Positions 1-7,476 are shown, counted from the stretch's first letter. The stretch is DNA of 18,664 bases from an uncultured Candidatus Saccharibacteria bacterium (GCA_948514425.1 CAOQYN010000017.1:1-18664); one strand, 5' to 3'. Made by a program: numbers and translations. Notes: generated by a model from the letters alone, not told the origin.

Positions 1-238
1 GAAGATTGGTGTTTGTAATATTATGGGTAATAATCTCTGGGTGGTTGACAATAATATCGGATAGACCGTCAGGGGTTGGCCCTAGAGGTAGGCGTATATA
101 AGCAATATCTTGGGGCTGCATTAGCTTTTTACGCGTGAGTTCTTTGTGCACAAAATAAACTGTCTTGGCAAGACGAATCCGCGTTAATGGTGTCTCGCTA
201 AGGTTGAGCACGAGATTGGTGAGCTGTTCGAGGTTCAT
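1..238 (-). CDS. SocA/Panacea-like (DUF4065) protein, 3'-truncated by window edge
   Basis: About 79 N-terminal codons are present, starting at the ATG at 238-236. The protein begins MNLEQLTNLVLNL, continues with a KTVYFVHKEL helix and then DIAYIRLPLGPTPDGLSD. The order 'helix with (L/V)YF..KE', then 'Y.....GP.P.GL.D', resembles the Panacea/SocA-like domain. That domain is found in SocA-type proteolytic adaptor antitoxins and in many toxin-antitoxin antitoxins. The start lies 8 bases after the stop of the VirD4-like gene, with no clear SD, so it is probably translated from the same mRNA by coupling or reinitiation. The match is by eye from a partial sequence; the catalytic or toxin partner, if any, would lie outside the window. 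It could also be an unrelated phage-associated protein. Confidence 0.6.
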   Translation of the reverse strand, partial: MNLEQLTNLVLNLSETPLTRIRLAKTVYFVHKELTRKKLMQPQDIAYIRLPLGPTPDGLSDIIVNHPEIITHNITNTNL

Positions 239-246
239 AAAAATAG

Positions 247-2949
247 CTAGTTAGATTTGTTGTTTTGGAATTTTTTGCGGCGATTTTGTTGATTGTGAGG
301 GTTAGACTTATGTTTGTCATCAGGAGTTTTTTGAGCGACAATTGTGCCAAGATCTTTTAGACTTAGCCGTTCTTTCCCTTCGGCTGCGTTTGGTGATAAT
401 TTAAGTTTGCGGAAATCATTTTGGGGGTTGGGAGTAAATTGAAATTGAGGCTTATTCGGTTTTTGTTCGTTATTGTTCCCTTCGCTGCCAGCTGCGCGAC
501 CAGAGTCTGACAATTCCTTTTTGTATTTTTCAGATTGTTCGATTGTAGTGCGAATTTCGTCTTCGACTTCTTCGCGGTGGCGGGCGTACAAGCGGCGTGA
601 GCTTTGTACGATTTGGTCAAAATTATCTTGTGGAGTGGTTGGTAGAGATAGAGTGGTGGCTGAAAAGGCAGGGGCTTTTTCCCCGTTGATAATCATTGAG
701 ATGACGAAATGGCGGTTATTCATCTGGATGAGGTCGGCCTGATCAAAGACTGGTTCGAATTGTTTGGCAAGAATTGGAGCATCATCGGCGGAAACCCGGA
801 AGGAAATGGTGGTTCCGACGTTACCAAACACGGCGTCGCGTACTGAATCGGTCATCTGGGAAATGTATTGGTTGGCGACTGTCAAGTTGAGGCCATATTT
901 GCGAGCCTCGGATAGAATGACAGCAAAACTGTCTGTGGCGAAGTTTTGGAACTCATCGACGTAAAGATAGAATGGACGACGGTCTGCGACGTCTGGGATA
1001 TCGCTGCGTGACATTGCTGCAAGCTGGACTTTGGTGACGAGGAATGCACCGAGAATGCTAGCATTATCCTCACCAATTAGACCCTTAGATAGGTTGACGA
1101 CTAAAATCTTGCCTTCATCCATGATTTTGCGAACATTGAAACTAGATTTTGGCTGACCGATGATATTGCGGATGATTGGGTTGGCAGTGAAGGCGCCGAC
1201 CTTATTGAGTACAGGTGCGATACTTTCGTTGACTTGTTTTTCATTCCATTGACCGAATTCATGTTTCCAGAATTGCAGAACGGTAACGTCGCGACAATAA
1301 TCTAGGGTTTCTTTACGAAAATCCTTATCAGTAAGAATGCGGGAAATATCAAGAAGTGTGGTCTCTGGACGATCTAGTAGTGCAAGGAGCGTATAGCGGA
1401 GGATATGCTCAAGCCTTGGACCCCATGAATCGCCAAACATGCGTTTGAGAACGCCGATAACTTCAGAACAGACGTTGGGTTTACGGGCGGGATCATCGAG
1501 TTCTAGTGGATTAAATGCGACTGGGAAAGCAGTATCGGCAGGGTTGAAATAAACTACGTCTTGAATGCGGTGCTCGGGAACGAAGCGTAGGTTGTTGATG
1601 GCAAAGTCGCCGTGCGGATCAATAATACAATACCCTTGATTGTAAAAGACATCACTGAGGGCAAATAATTCTAGCATGCCGCTTTTGCCGGCGCCGGTTT
1701 GCCCAATGATGTAGACGTGCCTAGAGCGGTCGCGTCGATACATGCCGAATTGATGGTTGATGCCACGGAAGTTGGTTAGGCCAAAGGCTGAAATGTTTTC
1801 GTCGTGAGCTGGATCGCCAGTTACGAGTGGTAATTTAGCAGGAGGTTCGGCGGTTTTAGAGCTAGCCCAGACGATGTTTGGGGTTTCGACACTAGTGTGA
1901 GGGAGATGGTAAACACTAGCTAGCTCGGAAATATTGAGGATAAACCCTCGCTCGCTGAATTGACGGAGTTTGTAGGCATCAAGATCTTCCATTTTGAAAC
2001 TACCGCCAGTGAGGTGGAAGCCATTAAGATTGGTTGAATTATATTGTTTAAAAGTACCGACTAGGGCTTGCATGTTGAGCTTTGCGCTAGTTTGGTCATT
2101 GCCGAGATAGGTGAGGCGAATTTTGACTTCATAACCGAGCTTAGTGGCTTTTTCTTCGGCTTTGGCGATGCGAGTTTTGTCGCGTTCGGATAATTCTGTT
2201 TTTTCTCCAGTAGTTCCGCCAGTGGGTGGTTGAAAAAGTGCGCTAAAAAGCCCAAGAATCCAGTGCCAATCGATACCATTGCTGTTACTACCAAAGAATC
2301 TACGACCGCTTTTGATTTTCTGTACCCAGCGATCGGTAGTCTTTTTATGCCAATCGTCAGGGATTGGACGAGTGAGAATCTGTACCCACAATTCTTCAGA
2401 ATTGTCAGGATTGAGTTTGGCGAGTGTACCAGTGATACCAGCGAGCGGATCGACTTCAAAGTTTTCAAATGTTTTGATCGGCAGGGCTTCGTTTTCGGTG
2501 AGGTCAAGTTCGGCGGTGTATACTATGGGGTATTTAGAGCGGTCGTCAACGTAGTCGTCATCCATTTTATAAATTTGCACAGTAGGATATTGTGCGTAAA
2601 TTTGACCTTCAACGAAGCTTTGAAGGATTTTTGGCACCCAGACGTAAAAACGGATTTGGCCACCTGTTGAGACGATTTCAAAACTAAGATGTTCTTGGAC
2701 GCCATTAGAGTTTTGAAGCTCGGCTTTATCGCGCAGGATACCATGCAAACTAGCAAAGAGCTGCTCAGCGGCGAGCTCCTTTTTGTCGTTTGCGCGCGGG
2801 ATTTCAAGCATCAAAAGTACGGAATCGACGTTGAGTACTTTTAGACGGTTGAGCTTTTTGTAGTTGCGGTAGGTGAGAAACCCTAAAATTAAAACTAACG
2901 GGATCCAAACAATAGGCTGAATAATAAATTGTATAATCTGAGAAAACAT
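247..2949 (-). CDS. TraG/VirD4-like membrane-anchored ATPase (HerA/FtsK superfamily)
   Basis: A 900-residue protein. Residues about 5-27 form one N-terminal membrane helix (IIQFIIQPIVWIPLVLILGF). Residues 40-360 are a mixed region with no motif I recognise. The P-loop ATPase domain starts near residue 395 with Walker A GQTGAGKS at 416-423, then CIIDPHGDF (442-449). Walker B is LYVDEFQNF at 662-670 with acidic D665/E666, followed by LTVANQY typical of the TraG/TraD/VirD4 C-terminal domain. The tail (about 800-900) is polar and Lys/Asn/Gln-rich. Coupling ATPases of this kind feed DNA or protein to type IV secretion channels. In Saccharibacteria, homologues sit in the chromosome without a full conjugation cluster, so the substrate is unknown. 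The start is supported by a -10 box 8 bases upstream. A promiscuous HerA-type DNA translocase is the main alternative. Confidence 0.8.
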   Translation of the reverse strand: MFSQIIQFIIQPIVWIPLVLILGFLTYRNYKKLNRLKVLNVDSVLLMLEIPRANDKKELAAEQLFASLHGILRDKAELQNSNGVQEHLSFEIVSTGGQIRFYVWVPKILQSFVEGQIYAQYPTVQIYKMDDDYVDDRSKYPIVYTAELDLTENEALPIKTFENFEVDPLAGITGTLAKLNPDNSEELWVQILTRPIPDDWHKKTTDRWVQKIKSGRRFFGSNSNGIDWHWILGLFSALFQPPTGGTTGEKTELSERDKTRIAKAEEKATKLGYEVKIRLTYLGNDQTSAKLNMQALVGTFKQYNSTNLNGFHLTGGSFKMEDLDAYKLRQFSERGFILNISELASVYHLPHTSVETPNIVWASSKTAEPPAKLPLVTGDPAHDENISAFGLTNFRGINHQFGMYRRDRSRHVYIIGQTGAGKSGMLELFALSDVFYNQGYCIIDPHGDFAINNLRFVPEHRIQDVVYFNPADTAFPVAFNPLELDDPARKPNVCSEVIGVLKRMFGDSWGPRLEHILRYTLLALLDRPETTLLDISRILTDKDFRKETLDYCRDVTVLQFWKHEFGQWNEKQVNESIAPVLNKVGAFTANPIIRNIIGQPKSSFNVRKIMDEGKILVVNLSKGLIGEDNASILGAFLVTKVQLAAMSRSDIPDVADRRPFYLYVDEFQNFATDSFAVILSEARKYGLNLTVANQYISQMTDSVRDAVFGNVGTTISFRVSADDAPILAKQFEPVFDQADLIQMNNRHFVISMIINGEKAPAFSATTLSLPTTPQDNFDQIVQSSRRLYARHREEVEDEIRTTIEQSEKYKKELSDSGRAAGSEGNNNEQKPNKPQFQFTPNPQNDFRKLKLSPNAAEGKERLSLKDLGTIVAQKTPDDKHKSNPHNQQNRRKKFQNNKSN

Positions 2950-2957
2950 ATACCTTT

Positions 2958-2966
2958 ATTGTAGCA
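2958..2966 (-). promoter_or_regulatory. Extended -10 promoter of the VirD4-like gene
   Basis: On the minus strand TGC-TACAAT lies here, with 8 bases between the hexamer and the ATG of the VirD4-like gene. Normal spacing puts the transcript start at about 2950, so the mRNA would be leaderless or nearly so. No good -35 hexamer was seen. Confidence 0.6.
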
Positions 2967-2983
2967 CAAATTGTTGGTGGGAG

Positions 2984-4024
2984 CTATTTGTTGTTAGCGG
3001 CAAGGGTGTATGAATCTTTGTCGACTTTGTCAAAAAGTTGTTTGTTTTGCAAGTTGAGCAAAACAGTGGTTTCTTTGACTTTGCGGGCATGCAAGACGCG
3101 TTTGACAATTTCTTCGCGTGTAAGTGGCTCATCAGCTTCTTTCAAAATGTCGGTGATAATATCAGCAACAGTTCCCTTGCGGTATCCCCAAGAGCTGAGG
3201 GCGTAGATGCCGCGTCCGATTAGAACAAAACGTGAGTCTTTGATTAATTCGTTGTGAATGGCTTGGATTGTGACGTTTTTGCGGCGGAAGTCGGATTTCG
3301 AAATTGCTTCAGCGATGTCGGAGAAATGCATCGGCTCTTTTTTGGCTTCAAGAACGACAAAGATCTTGTCGCGAATGTTGCGCGGATTCACAGTTGGCCA
3401 CTTTGCTAATCCCCAGAGACCATTTAGAGAGGCAAGAAGTTTGGAGATAGACGCAACTGCTTTAATATGATCTGGATGCTCATAATCTAGATCTGCGTCA
3501 AGTTCGTCGATTGTCATAGGTTTTTTGTTTTTCTTAATGATGGAAACGATTTCGTCGACGCGAGCGTGGACGGTCTTGGTATCGCCGTATTCAGCGATAC
3601 CGATGGCTGCATAGTATAGGTCGTTTTCGTCGATGGCGGTGAGATTTTTTGAAATTGAAGCGATAAATGTTAATTTGGCACGTTCGGCGGGGCTAGCTTT
3701 GTGACCGTAGAGGCGGTCGGCGAGGTCGGTTGTACGAGCAACGCGTCCAAGTTCGGTAAGATTACGAATGATTAGTTTTTCCGCGGCGGCGAGGTCTTCA
3801 ATCTGGCCTTCTTCAGCGCCAATACGTAGACGTACAAGGATGGCTTTCTCGAGCTGGCGTACGCGCTCACGTGTAATGTTTAATAGTTCGCCAATTTGCT
3901 CAAGTGTTTCTTTTTGTCCGGACAAACCAAAGCGGCGCGAAATAATTTCACGTTCGCGGTCTTGTTCGATGATATTAAGACTACCCTTAATGGCGTTTTC
4001 GATAGTACTGGCGTGCTGATCCAT
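2984..4024 (-). CDS. Sigma-70 region 4 / HARE-HTH fusion transcription regulator
   Basis: A 346-residue protein. Residues about 17-68 read as sigma-70 region 4: REIISRRFGL, then a helix-turn-helix with LEQIGELLNITRERVRQLE (41-59). This is the module that binds -35 boxes and contacts the RNA polymerase beta flap. No sigma region 2 or 3 is present. The rest is winged-helix material. Two HARE-HTH-like units can be seen at about 215-282 (NIRDKIFVVLEAKKEPMHFS, ending ...RGIYALSSWGY) and 285-342 (ADIITDILKEADEPLTREE, ending YTLA). HARE-HTH is the domain of the delta (RpoE) subunit of Gram-positive RNA polymerase. A role as an RNA polymerase accessory factor or a -35-binding regulator is inferred. 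The ATG is preceded by AAGGTGACAAGGG; the spacing from AAGGG is short and that from AAGGTGA long. Confidence 0.75.
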   Translation of the reverse strand: MDQHASTIENAIKGSLNIIEQDREREIISRRFGLSGQKETLEQIGELLNITRERVRQLEKAILVRLRIGAEEGQIEDLAAAEKLIIRNLTELGRVARTTDLADRLYGHKASPAERAKLTFIASISKNLTAIDENDLYYAAIGIAEYGDTKTVHARVDEIVSIIKKNKKPMTIDELDADLDYEHPDHIKAVASISKLLASLNGLWGLAKWPTVNPRNIRDKIFVVLEAKKEPMHFSDIAEAISKSDFRRKNVTIQAIHNELIKDSRFVLIGRGIYALSSWGYRKGTVADIITDILKEADEPLTREEIVKRVLHARKVKETTVLLNLQNKQLFDKVDKDSYTLAANNK

Positions 4025-4074
4025 CAGATTCCCTTGTCACCTTATATAATAGTTAATATTAAATGATTTATTTT

Positions 4075-4103
4075 ATAATAGCATGTTTTCTTATTGGAGT
4101 CAA
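4075..4103 (-). promoter_or_regulatory. Promoter of the sigma4-HARE gene
   Basis: On the minus strand TTGACT (4098-4103), 17 bases, then TGC-TATTAT (-10 at 4075-4080). Transcription would start near 4068, giving a leader of about 44 bases. A second TTGACC lies 24 bases upstream, making a GTTGAC direct repeat that could be an operator. Confidence 0.65.
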
Positions 4104-4139
4104 CAGCGGAAAATAGTTTTCGGTCAACTTTCTGCCTTC

Positions 4140-4148
4140 ATTATAGCA
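4140..4148 (-). promoter_or_regulatory. Second, upstream extended -10 promoter
   Basis: On the minus strand TGC-TATAAT lies between topA and the sigma4-HARE gene. It would give a longer leader (about 108 bases) for the same gene. No convincing -35. The 239-base gap 4025-4263 otherwise holds AT-rich sequence, with no ORF and no clear terminator for topA. Confidence 0.45.
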
Positions 4149-4263
4149 CTTTTTTATGAAAAATTGTATTTTGGGCTAAGATTTTGACTTTTTTGCACGA
4201 AATGCTTATAGTAAAGTTTTTGTATTAGTAGAGAAATCAATATGTAGTGGCTAGTGTGAATGC

Positions 4264-6615
4264 TTATTTTTTGCCTGAAGACTTTTTAGTGGAAGATTTT
4301 GCGGTTTTGGCAGTAGATTTTTTAGCAGTTTTGGCGGGTTTTGAAGTGGCGGTTTTGCGTGTAAATTTACCGCGTCCCTTTGGTTTCTCTTCAAGCATTT
4401 TTTTGGCTTCTTCGAGAGTGATTTTTTTCGGATCCTGATCTTTAGGGATTTTTACATTATTAAACCTACCTGGACCTTTCACATAGGGACCGTAAGCGCC
4501 GATGATAATCATGATGTCTCCCCAGTCAGCGATGATTGAACTCATCTTTTCTTGGTAGAGTTTTTCAGCTTCGGCAAAAGTGATAGTGTAAGGGTCAGCA
4601 TTTTTGAGTTGAATGTTGTACTTCCCGGCTTTTAAGTAAGGGCCAAATGGGCCACTGGAGGCGATAATTTCGGCACCGTCTTTGGTCTGGCCGAGTGTGC
4701 GAGGTAGGGCGGGGAGTTCGAGCTGTTTTAGGGCGGCTTCCAATGTAACGGTTTTTTCGGTCATACCTTTTGGTAGTGGCGCAAAACGTGGTTTTTCGCC
4801 AGTGGTTTTTTCGTTATCGCCTAGCTGGATGAAACCACCATTGCGGCCAACTTTAGCATAGATTGGCTTTTTAGTTTTTGGATCCTTTCCTAGTTCCCTG
4901 GCGTTGTTGTAGCGGGCTGATTCGTCGGATTTGATGACTTCTTTTTGGAATGGGCCGTAGAAATCGCGGAGCATTTTGACGCGTTCAAGTTTTTTCTCAG
5001 CGATTTTGTCAAGATCCTCTTCAATATTGGCGGTAAATTTATAATCGACGATGTTATTGAAGTTGTCGGTCAAGAAACCAGCCAATAGCTCGCCAATCGG
5101 GGTTGGTAATAATTTGCCCTTGGTTGAGCCGGTTTTTTCAGTAGCAGTTCCCTTTTTGACGTTGCCTTTTTTAAGAGTTAGCTCAATTACTTCGCGTGGT
5201 TTGCCTTCAGAGTCGCCTTTAATGACATAGCCGCGGTTTTGGATTGCCTGCATGATTGAAGCGTAGGTGGATGGGCGACCGATGCCAAGCTCCTCGAGTT
5301 TTTTCACCAGTGAACCTTCGGTGTAGCGAGCTGGAGGTTTGGCAAAACTTTGACGAGCGGTGATTTTTTCGGCTTTCATCGGATCGCCCGTAGCCATGGA
5401 AGGTAATTCGTCTTCTTTGGTGCGTCCAATAACTTTGAGAAAGCCGTCAAAGACTATAACTTCACCTTTAGCCTCAAAGAGGTATTTTTGTTCTGTAGAT
5501 GTTGTAATTTTTACAACAGTTTTCTCAGTTTCGGCTTCTGCCATCTGGGTGGCAAGTGTGCGATTGCGGATTAATTTGTATAAGCGGCGCTCGTAGTCGT
5601 TTTTACCGGCAACTTCTTGGTCGATATGAGTGGGGCGGATGGCCTCGTGGGCTTCTTGGGCGCCAGCAGATTTGGTTTTGAAATTGCGTACTTTGAGATA
5701 TTTTTTGCCGAATTTTTCCTCAATGTAGCTCGCGGTCATTGCAATGGCTTGTTTGGAAAGGTTGAGGCTATCGGTGCGATGGTAGGTGATGAGACCAGCT
5801 TGGTAAAGAGCTTGGGCAGCAGTCATGGTGGTGCGAGTTGAGAAACCGAGGCGGGAGTTGGCTTCAATTTGCATCGATGCGGTAGTAAATGGTGGAGCTG
5901 GACGACGAACACCTGGACTGGTAGTAATATCAGAGATTTCAAATTTAGCGTCGGCAATTTTTTTGAGGTAGTTTTCGGCAGTTTTTTCGGTGTCAAAGGT
6001 ATGATCGAGGGTGGCAGCAAGTTCATCTTTGTTTCCAGTCAGGAATTTACCGGTAACTTTAAATTTGGCGGAAGCAGCGAATTTTTCAATTTCTTGTTCG
6101 CGTTCAACGACGAGGCGTAAGGCAGGTGATTGGACGCGCCCAGCAGAAATCGCGCCAGGGACTTTTTTGCGCACGACGCCAGAAAGGTCATAACCGACGA
6201 GCATATCAAGGGTTTGGCGAGCTTGTTGTGAGGAGACCATGGCCATATCAACAGTGCGCGGATTTTGAATCGCGGCCTCGAGGGCGGGTTTGGTGATTTC
6301 ATGGAAAGTGATGCGCTTGGTGTTCTTAGGAAGCTTCAGCACTTCCATGAGATGCCAAGAAATTGCCTCACCTTCGCGGTCTTCATCGGTTGCTAGCCAG
6401 ATAGTATCGGCGGCTTTGGCGGATTTTTTGAGTTCGGAGATGATTTTTTTATGATCGGGGTCGACTTCGTAGGTGACGTCAAAAGTGTCTTTGTCGACAT
6501 GGGTGTCTTTGCGAATATGCCCGACGGAGGCGAGAACGTGAAAATCTTTACCGAGGTATTTCTCGATAGTATGGGCTTTGGCCGGGGACTCGACGATAAC
6601 TAAGTTTTTGGACAT
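4264..6615 (-). CDS. topA: DNA topoisomerase I (type IA)
   Basis: A 783-residue protein that relaxes negative supercoils by single-strand passage. The start MSKNLVIVESPAKAHTIEKY is the canonical TopA N-terminus with Toprim Glu9. The Toprim acidic cluster is TDEDREGE at 76-83 (D77, D79, E81). The active-site Tyr is Y278 in GLITYHRTDS. The C-terminus has no Cys4 zinc ribbons. Instead it has TopA C-terminal repeats, with (F/Y)GPY(L/V)K seen in SSGPFGPYLKAGKYN and IIGAYGPYVKGPGR, and a KVGRNGGFIQLG unit before them. It ends in a Lys/Thr/Ser/Ala-rich basic tail of about 35 residues, probably for DNA binding. It has its own promoter just after the terminator of the upstream small-RNA unit. Its length is ordinary for the family. 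Confidence 0.97.
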   Translation of the reverse strand: MSKNLVIVESPAKAHTIEKYLGKDFHVLASVGHIRKDTHVDKDTFDVTYEVDPDHKKIISELKKSAKAADTIWLATDEDREGEAISWHLMEVLKLPKNTKRITFHEITKPALEAAIQNPRTVDMAMVSSQQARQTLDMLVGYDLSGVVRKKVPGAISAGRVQSPALRLVVEREQEIEKFAASAKFKVTGKFLTGNKDELAATLDHTFDTEKTAENYLKKIADAKFEISDITTSPGVRRPAPPFTTASMQIEANSRLGFSTRTTMTAAQALYQAGLITYHRTDSLNLSKQAIAMTASYIEEKFGKKYLKVRNFKTKSAGAQEAHEAIRPTHIDQEVAGKNDYERRLYKLIRNRTLATQMAEAETEKTVVKITTSTEQKYLFEAKGEVIVFDGFLKVIGRTKEDELPSMATGDPMKAEKITARQSFAKPPARYTEGSLVKKLEELGIGRPSTYASIMQAIQNRGYVIKGDSEGKPREVIELTLKKGNVKKGTATEKTGSTKGKLLPTPIGELLAGFLTDNFNNIVDYKFTANIEEDLDKIAEKKLERVKMLRDFYGPFQKEVIKSDESARYNNARELGKDPKTKKPIYAKVGRNGGFIQLGDNEKTTGEKPRFAPLPKGMTEKTVTLEAALKQLELPALPRTLGQTKDGAEIIASSGPFGPYLKAGKYNIQLKNADPYTITFAEAEKLYQEKMSSIIADWGDIMIIIGAYGPYVKGPGRFNNVKIPKDQDPKKITLEEAKKMLEEKPKGRGKFTRKTATSKPAKTAKKSTAKTAKSSTKKSSGKK

Positions 6616-6624
6616 ATATTATAT

Positions 6625-6633
6625 AGTATAGCA
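6625..6633 (-). promoter_or_regulatory. topA extended -10 promoter
   Basis: On the minus strand TGC-TATACT, 9 bases before the topA ATG, with no SD between, so the mRNA is near-leaderless. Bases 6614-6629 are identical over 16 bases to 16551-16566 in the gltX promoter. TTGACC lies upstream but only 7 bases from this -10, so it is unlikely to act as its -35. Confidence 0.5.
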
Positions 6634-6652
6634 TGAAGGTCAAGCGATATTG

Positions 6653-6681
6653 AAAAAGACCCCCGCTTTGCGAGGGGTCTT
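6653..6681 (-). terminator. Intrinsic terminator of the micropeptide transcript
   Basis: On the minus strand the stem is AAGACCCC / GGGGTCTT with an inner CGC-AAA-GCG and one bulged T, followed by TTTTT. It separates the short-ORF unit from topA, whose promoter begins about 20 bases further on. Confidence 0.88.
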
Positions 6682-6791
6682 GGATAGGTAGATATGCAGT
6701 GGGATTAAGGGCGGGTTTGTGACATATCTCTCTTTTTAATGTACTTGGTCTCTGGCAGCGTTTTAATTTGTGTCTTTGCGCCTTTGCGCTG

Positions 6792-6860
6792 CTATTTCAG
6801 ACCACTTAGTGGCGCTTTGTTGGAACATGGATGTAAATGAAAGACTATGTGTCTTTTCAC
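6792..6860 (-). CDS. Short ORF 2, 22-residue peptide related to short ORF 1
   Basis: A GTG start with a near-ideal SD (AAGGAGGTGA, 5 bases before the GTG) and a TAG stop. The peptide starts MKRHIVFHLHP, continues CSNKA and ends PLSGLK. Aligned without gaps to the upstream short ORF it shares M1, K2, H8, H10, P11, S13, K15 and A16, with conservative I5 and F7. The aligned His10, Pro and Ser codons differ at the third base, which suggests selection on the peptide. It has no hydrophobic segment long enough for a membrane helix. Function is unknown. Possible roles are a secreted or modified peptide, a metal-binding micropeptide, or a regulatory leader peptide, although no large gene follows before the terminator. 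Bases 6682-6791 hold a GCAGCG/CGCTGC inverted repeat (6755-6760 with 6787-6792) and a tandem GCGCAAAG. Confidence 0.65.
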   Translation of the reverse strand: MKRHIVFHLHPCSNKAPLSGLK

Positions 6861-6893
6861 CCTGCTCACCTCCTTTTTATTGGGGGAGTATAC

Positions 6894-6965
6894 TTATGTT
6901 GTTGCGCTTACTCCTAGCGCTTTGATAGAAATGGGGTGTGAATGGAGTTTTAGGTAAACTTTCAT
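6894..6965 (-). CDS. Short ORF 1, 23-residue peptide
   Basis: An ATG start with the SD AAGGTGA placed 7 bases upstream, and a TAA stop. The peptide starts MKVYLKLHSHP, continues ISIKA and ends LGVSATT. It is the first ORF after the promoter and 5' hairpin and lies 33 bases before short ORF 2, to which it is related (pattern MK, five residues, H-x-H-P-x-S-x-K-A). Ribosome binding sites in front of both ORFs argue that they are translated, in a neighbourhood where several larger genes lack any SD. No known family is recognised. The evidence is the paired SDs, the promoter and terminator context, and the similarity between the two peptides. Confidence 0.65.
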   Translation of the reverse strand: MKVYLKLHSHPISIKALGVSATT

Positions 6966-6993
6966 TTTTCGTCACCTTCTTTCAAAAATTTTT

Positions 6994-7037
6994 ACTACTA
7001 TGAGCAGCTAGCGAAAGTACGGTAGCCACTTAGTAGT
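6994..7037 (-). promoter_or_regulatory. 5'-terminal mRNA hairpin of the micropeptide transcript
   Basis: The predicted first transcribed base (about 7037) opens a hairpin. Bases 7031-7037 pair with 6994-7000 (7 bp), and 7023-7030 pair with 7003-7010 (8 bp including two G-U), leaving a 12-base loop and a 2-base bulge. No U-run follows, so it is not a terminator. A hairpin at the extreme 5' end commonly protects mRNA from decay. Confidence 0.65.
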
Positions 7038-7043
7038 ATTTAC

Positions 7044-7072
7044 ATTGTAGCATACTTTATGCATACTGTCAA
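7044..7072 (-). promoter_or_regulatory. Strong promoter of the micropeptide transcript
   Basis: On the minus strand a perfect TTGACA (7067-7072), a 17-base spacer ending in TGC, and TACAAT (7044-7049). Expected start is about 7037. Confidence 0.88.
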
Positions 7073-7144
7073 TAGGTTTTCGTGTTTTGTACAAAAAGCA
7101 AAGAATTTGATTGCAAATGTCGCAATGTTTTAAAAATTAAGTAC

Positions 7145-7470
7145 CAAAAAGCCCCAGAGGTCTAGGTAAGGGTGGGCATCACCTAATTTTCTGGGGCTAT
7201 TTGGCCCTATAACGCATCGCTTTTCGACTCCGGTGACCCAGAAGCGCGACCCACCTCACACAAACACGGGGCCCGCCGGTTATAGGGATTGCTATGCCTT
7301 CGAAACGTCCCTAAAAGTGGAGGTAATACTTACAGTCGACAACCTTAGAAGAAATTGTCAACCCTAGGGGTTTCAAAAGCACGCAACTTCTGCTAGTCTA
7401 GAGCCTAAGCTCCGAGGCTAGCGGAAATTATGATTTATTTAGGTACAGTTGGAGTCGTTCACTCTAACTA
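7145..7470 (-). ncRNA. Structured non-coding RNA of unrecognised family, about 325 bases
   Basis: It is bounded by a consensus promoter and an intrinsic terminator, with no SD-preceded ORF inside. Base pairing visible on the minus strand: a hairpin at the 5' end (7461-7468 with 7448-7455, one mismatch); a second (7418-7422 with 7392-7396, inner 7409-7412 with 7401-7404); a third (7355-7359 with 7338-7342). There is also a perfect 9-bp long-range stem (7279-7287 with 7205-7213), a competing 6-bp hairpin (7308-7313 with 7283-7288), and a possible 7-bp pseudoknot between 7249-7255 and the terminator loop at 7171-7177. I looked for tmRNA, RNase P RNA, SRP RNA and 6S hallmarks and found none. The size and promoter strength suggest an abundant housekeeping or regulatory RNA. 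A divergent member of a known family cannot be excluded. Confidence 0.7.
7146..7197 (-). terminator. Intrinsic terminator of the structured ncRNA
   Basis: On the minus strand GCCCCAGA (7190-7197) pairs with TCTGGGGC (7151-7158), followed by TTTTT (7146-7150). An inner 7-bp stem (TAGGTGA with TTACCTA) sits inside it. Confidence 0.88.
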
Positions 7471-7476
7471 ATAAGC

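Noticed and set aside
2061..2807. Several ORFs in other frames of the VirD4-like gene
   Set aside because: No start signals and composition typical of out-of-frame reading.
6705..6725. A third short ORF (MSQTRP) after the two micropeptides
   Set aside because: Only six codons, a poor SD and no similarity to the other two peptides.
7145..7470. tmRNA, RNase P RNA, SRP RNA or 6S RNA for the structured ncRNA
   Set aside because: No tag ORF ending in Ala-Leu-Ala-Ala type codons, no T-arm plus CCA end, no GAGGAAAGTCC or ACAGAA pair, no GGAAGGAAGCA loop and no 6S-like single open hairpin. GGCCAAATAG resembles a stretch of RNase P RNA but its surroundings do not fit.
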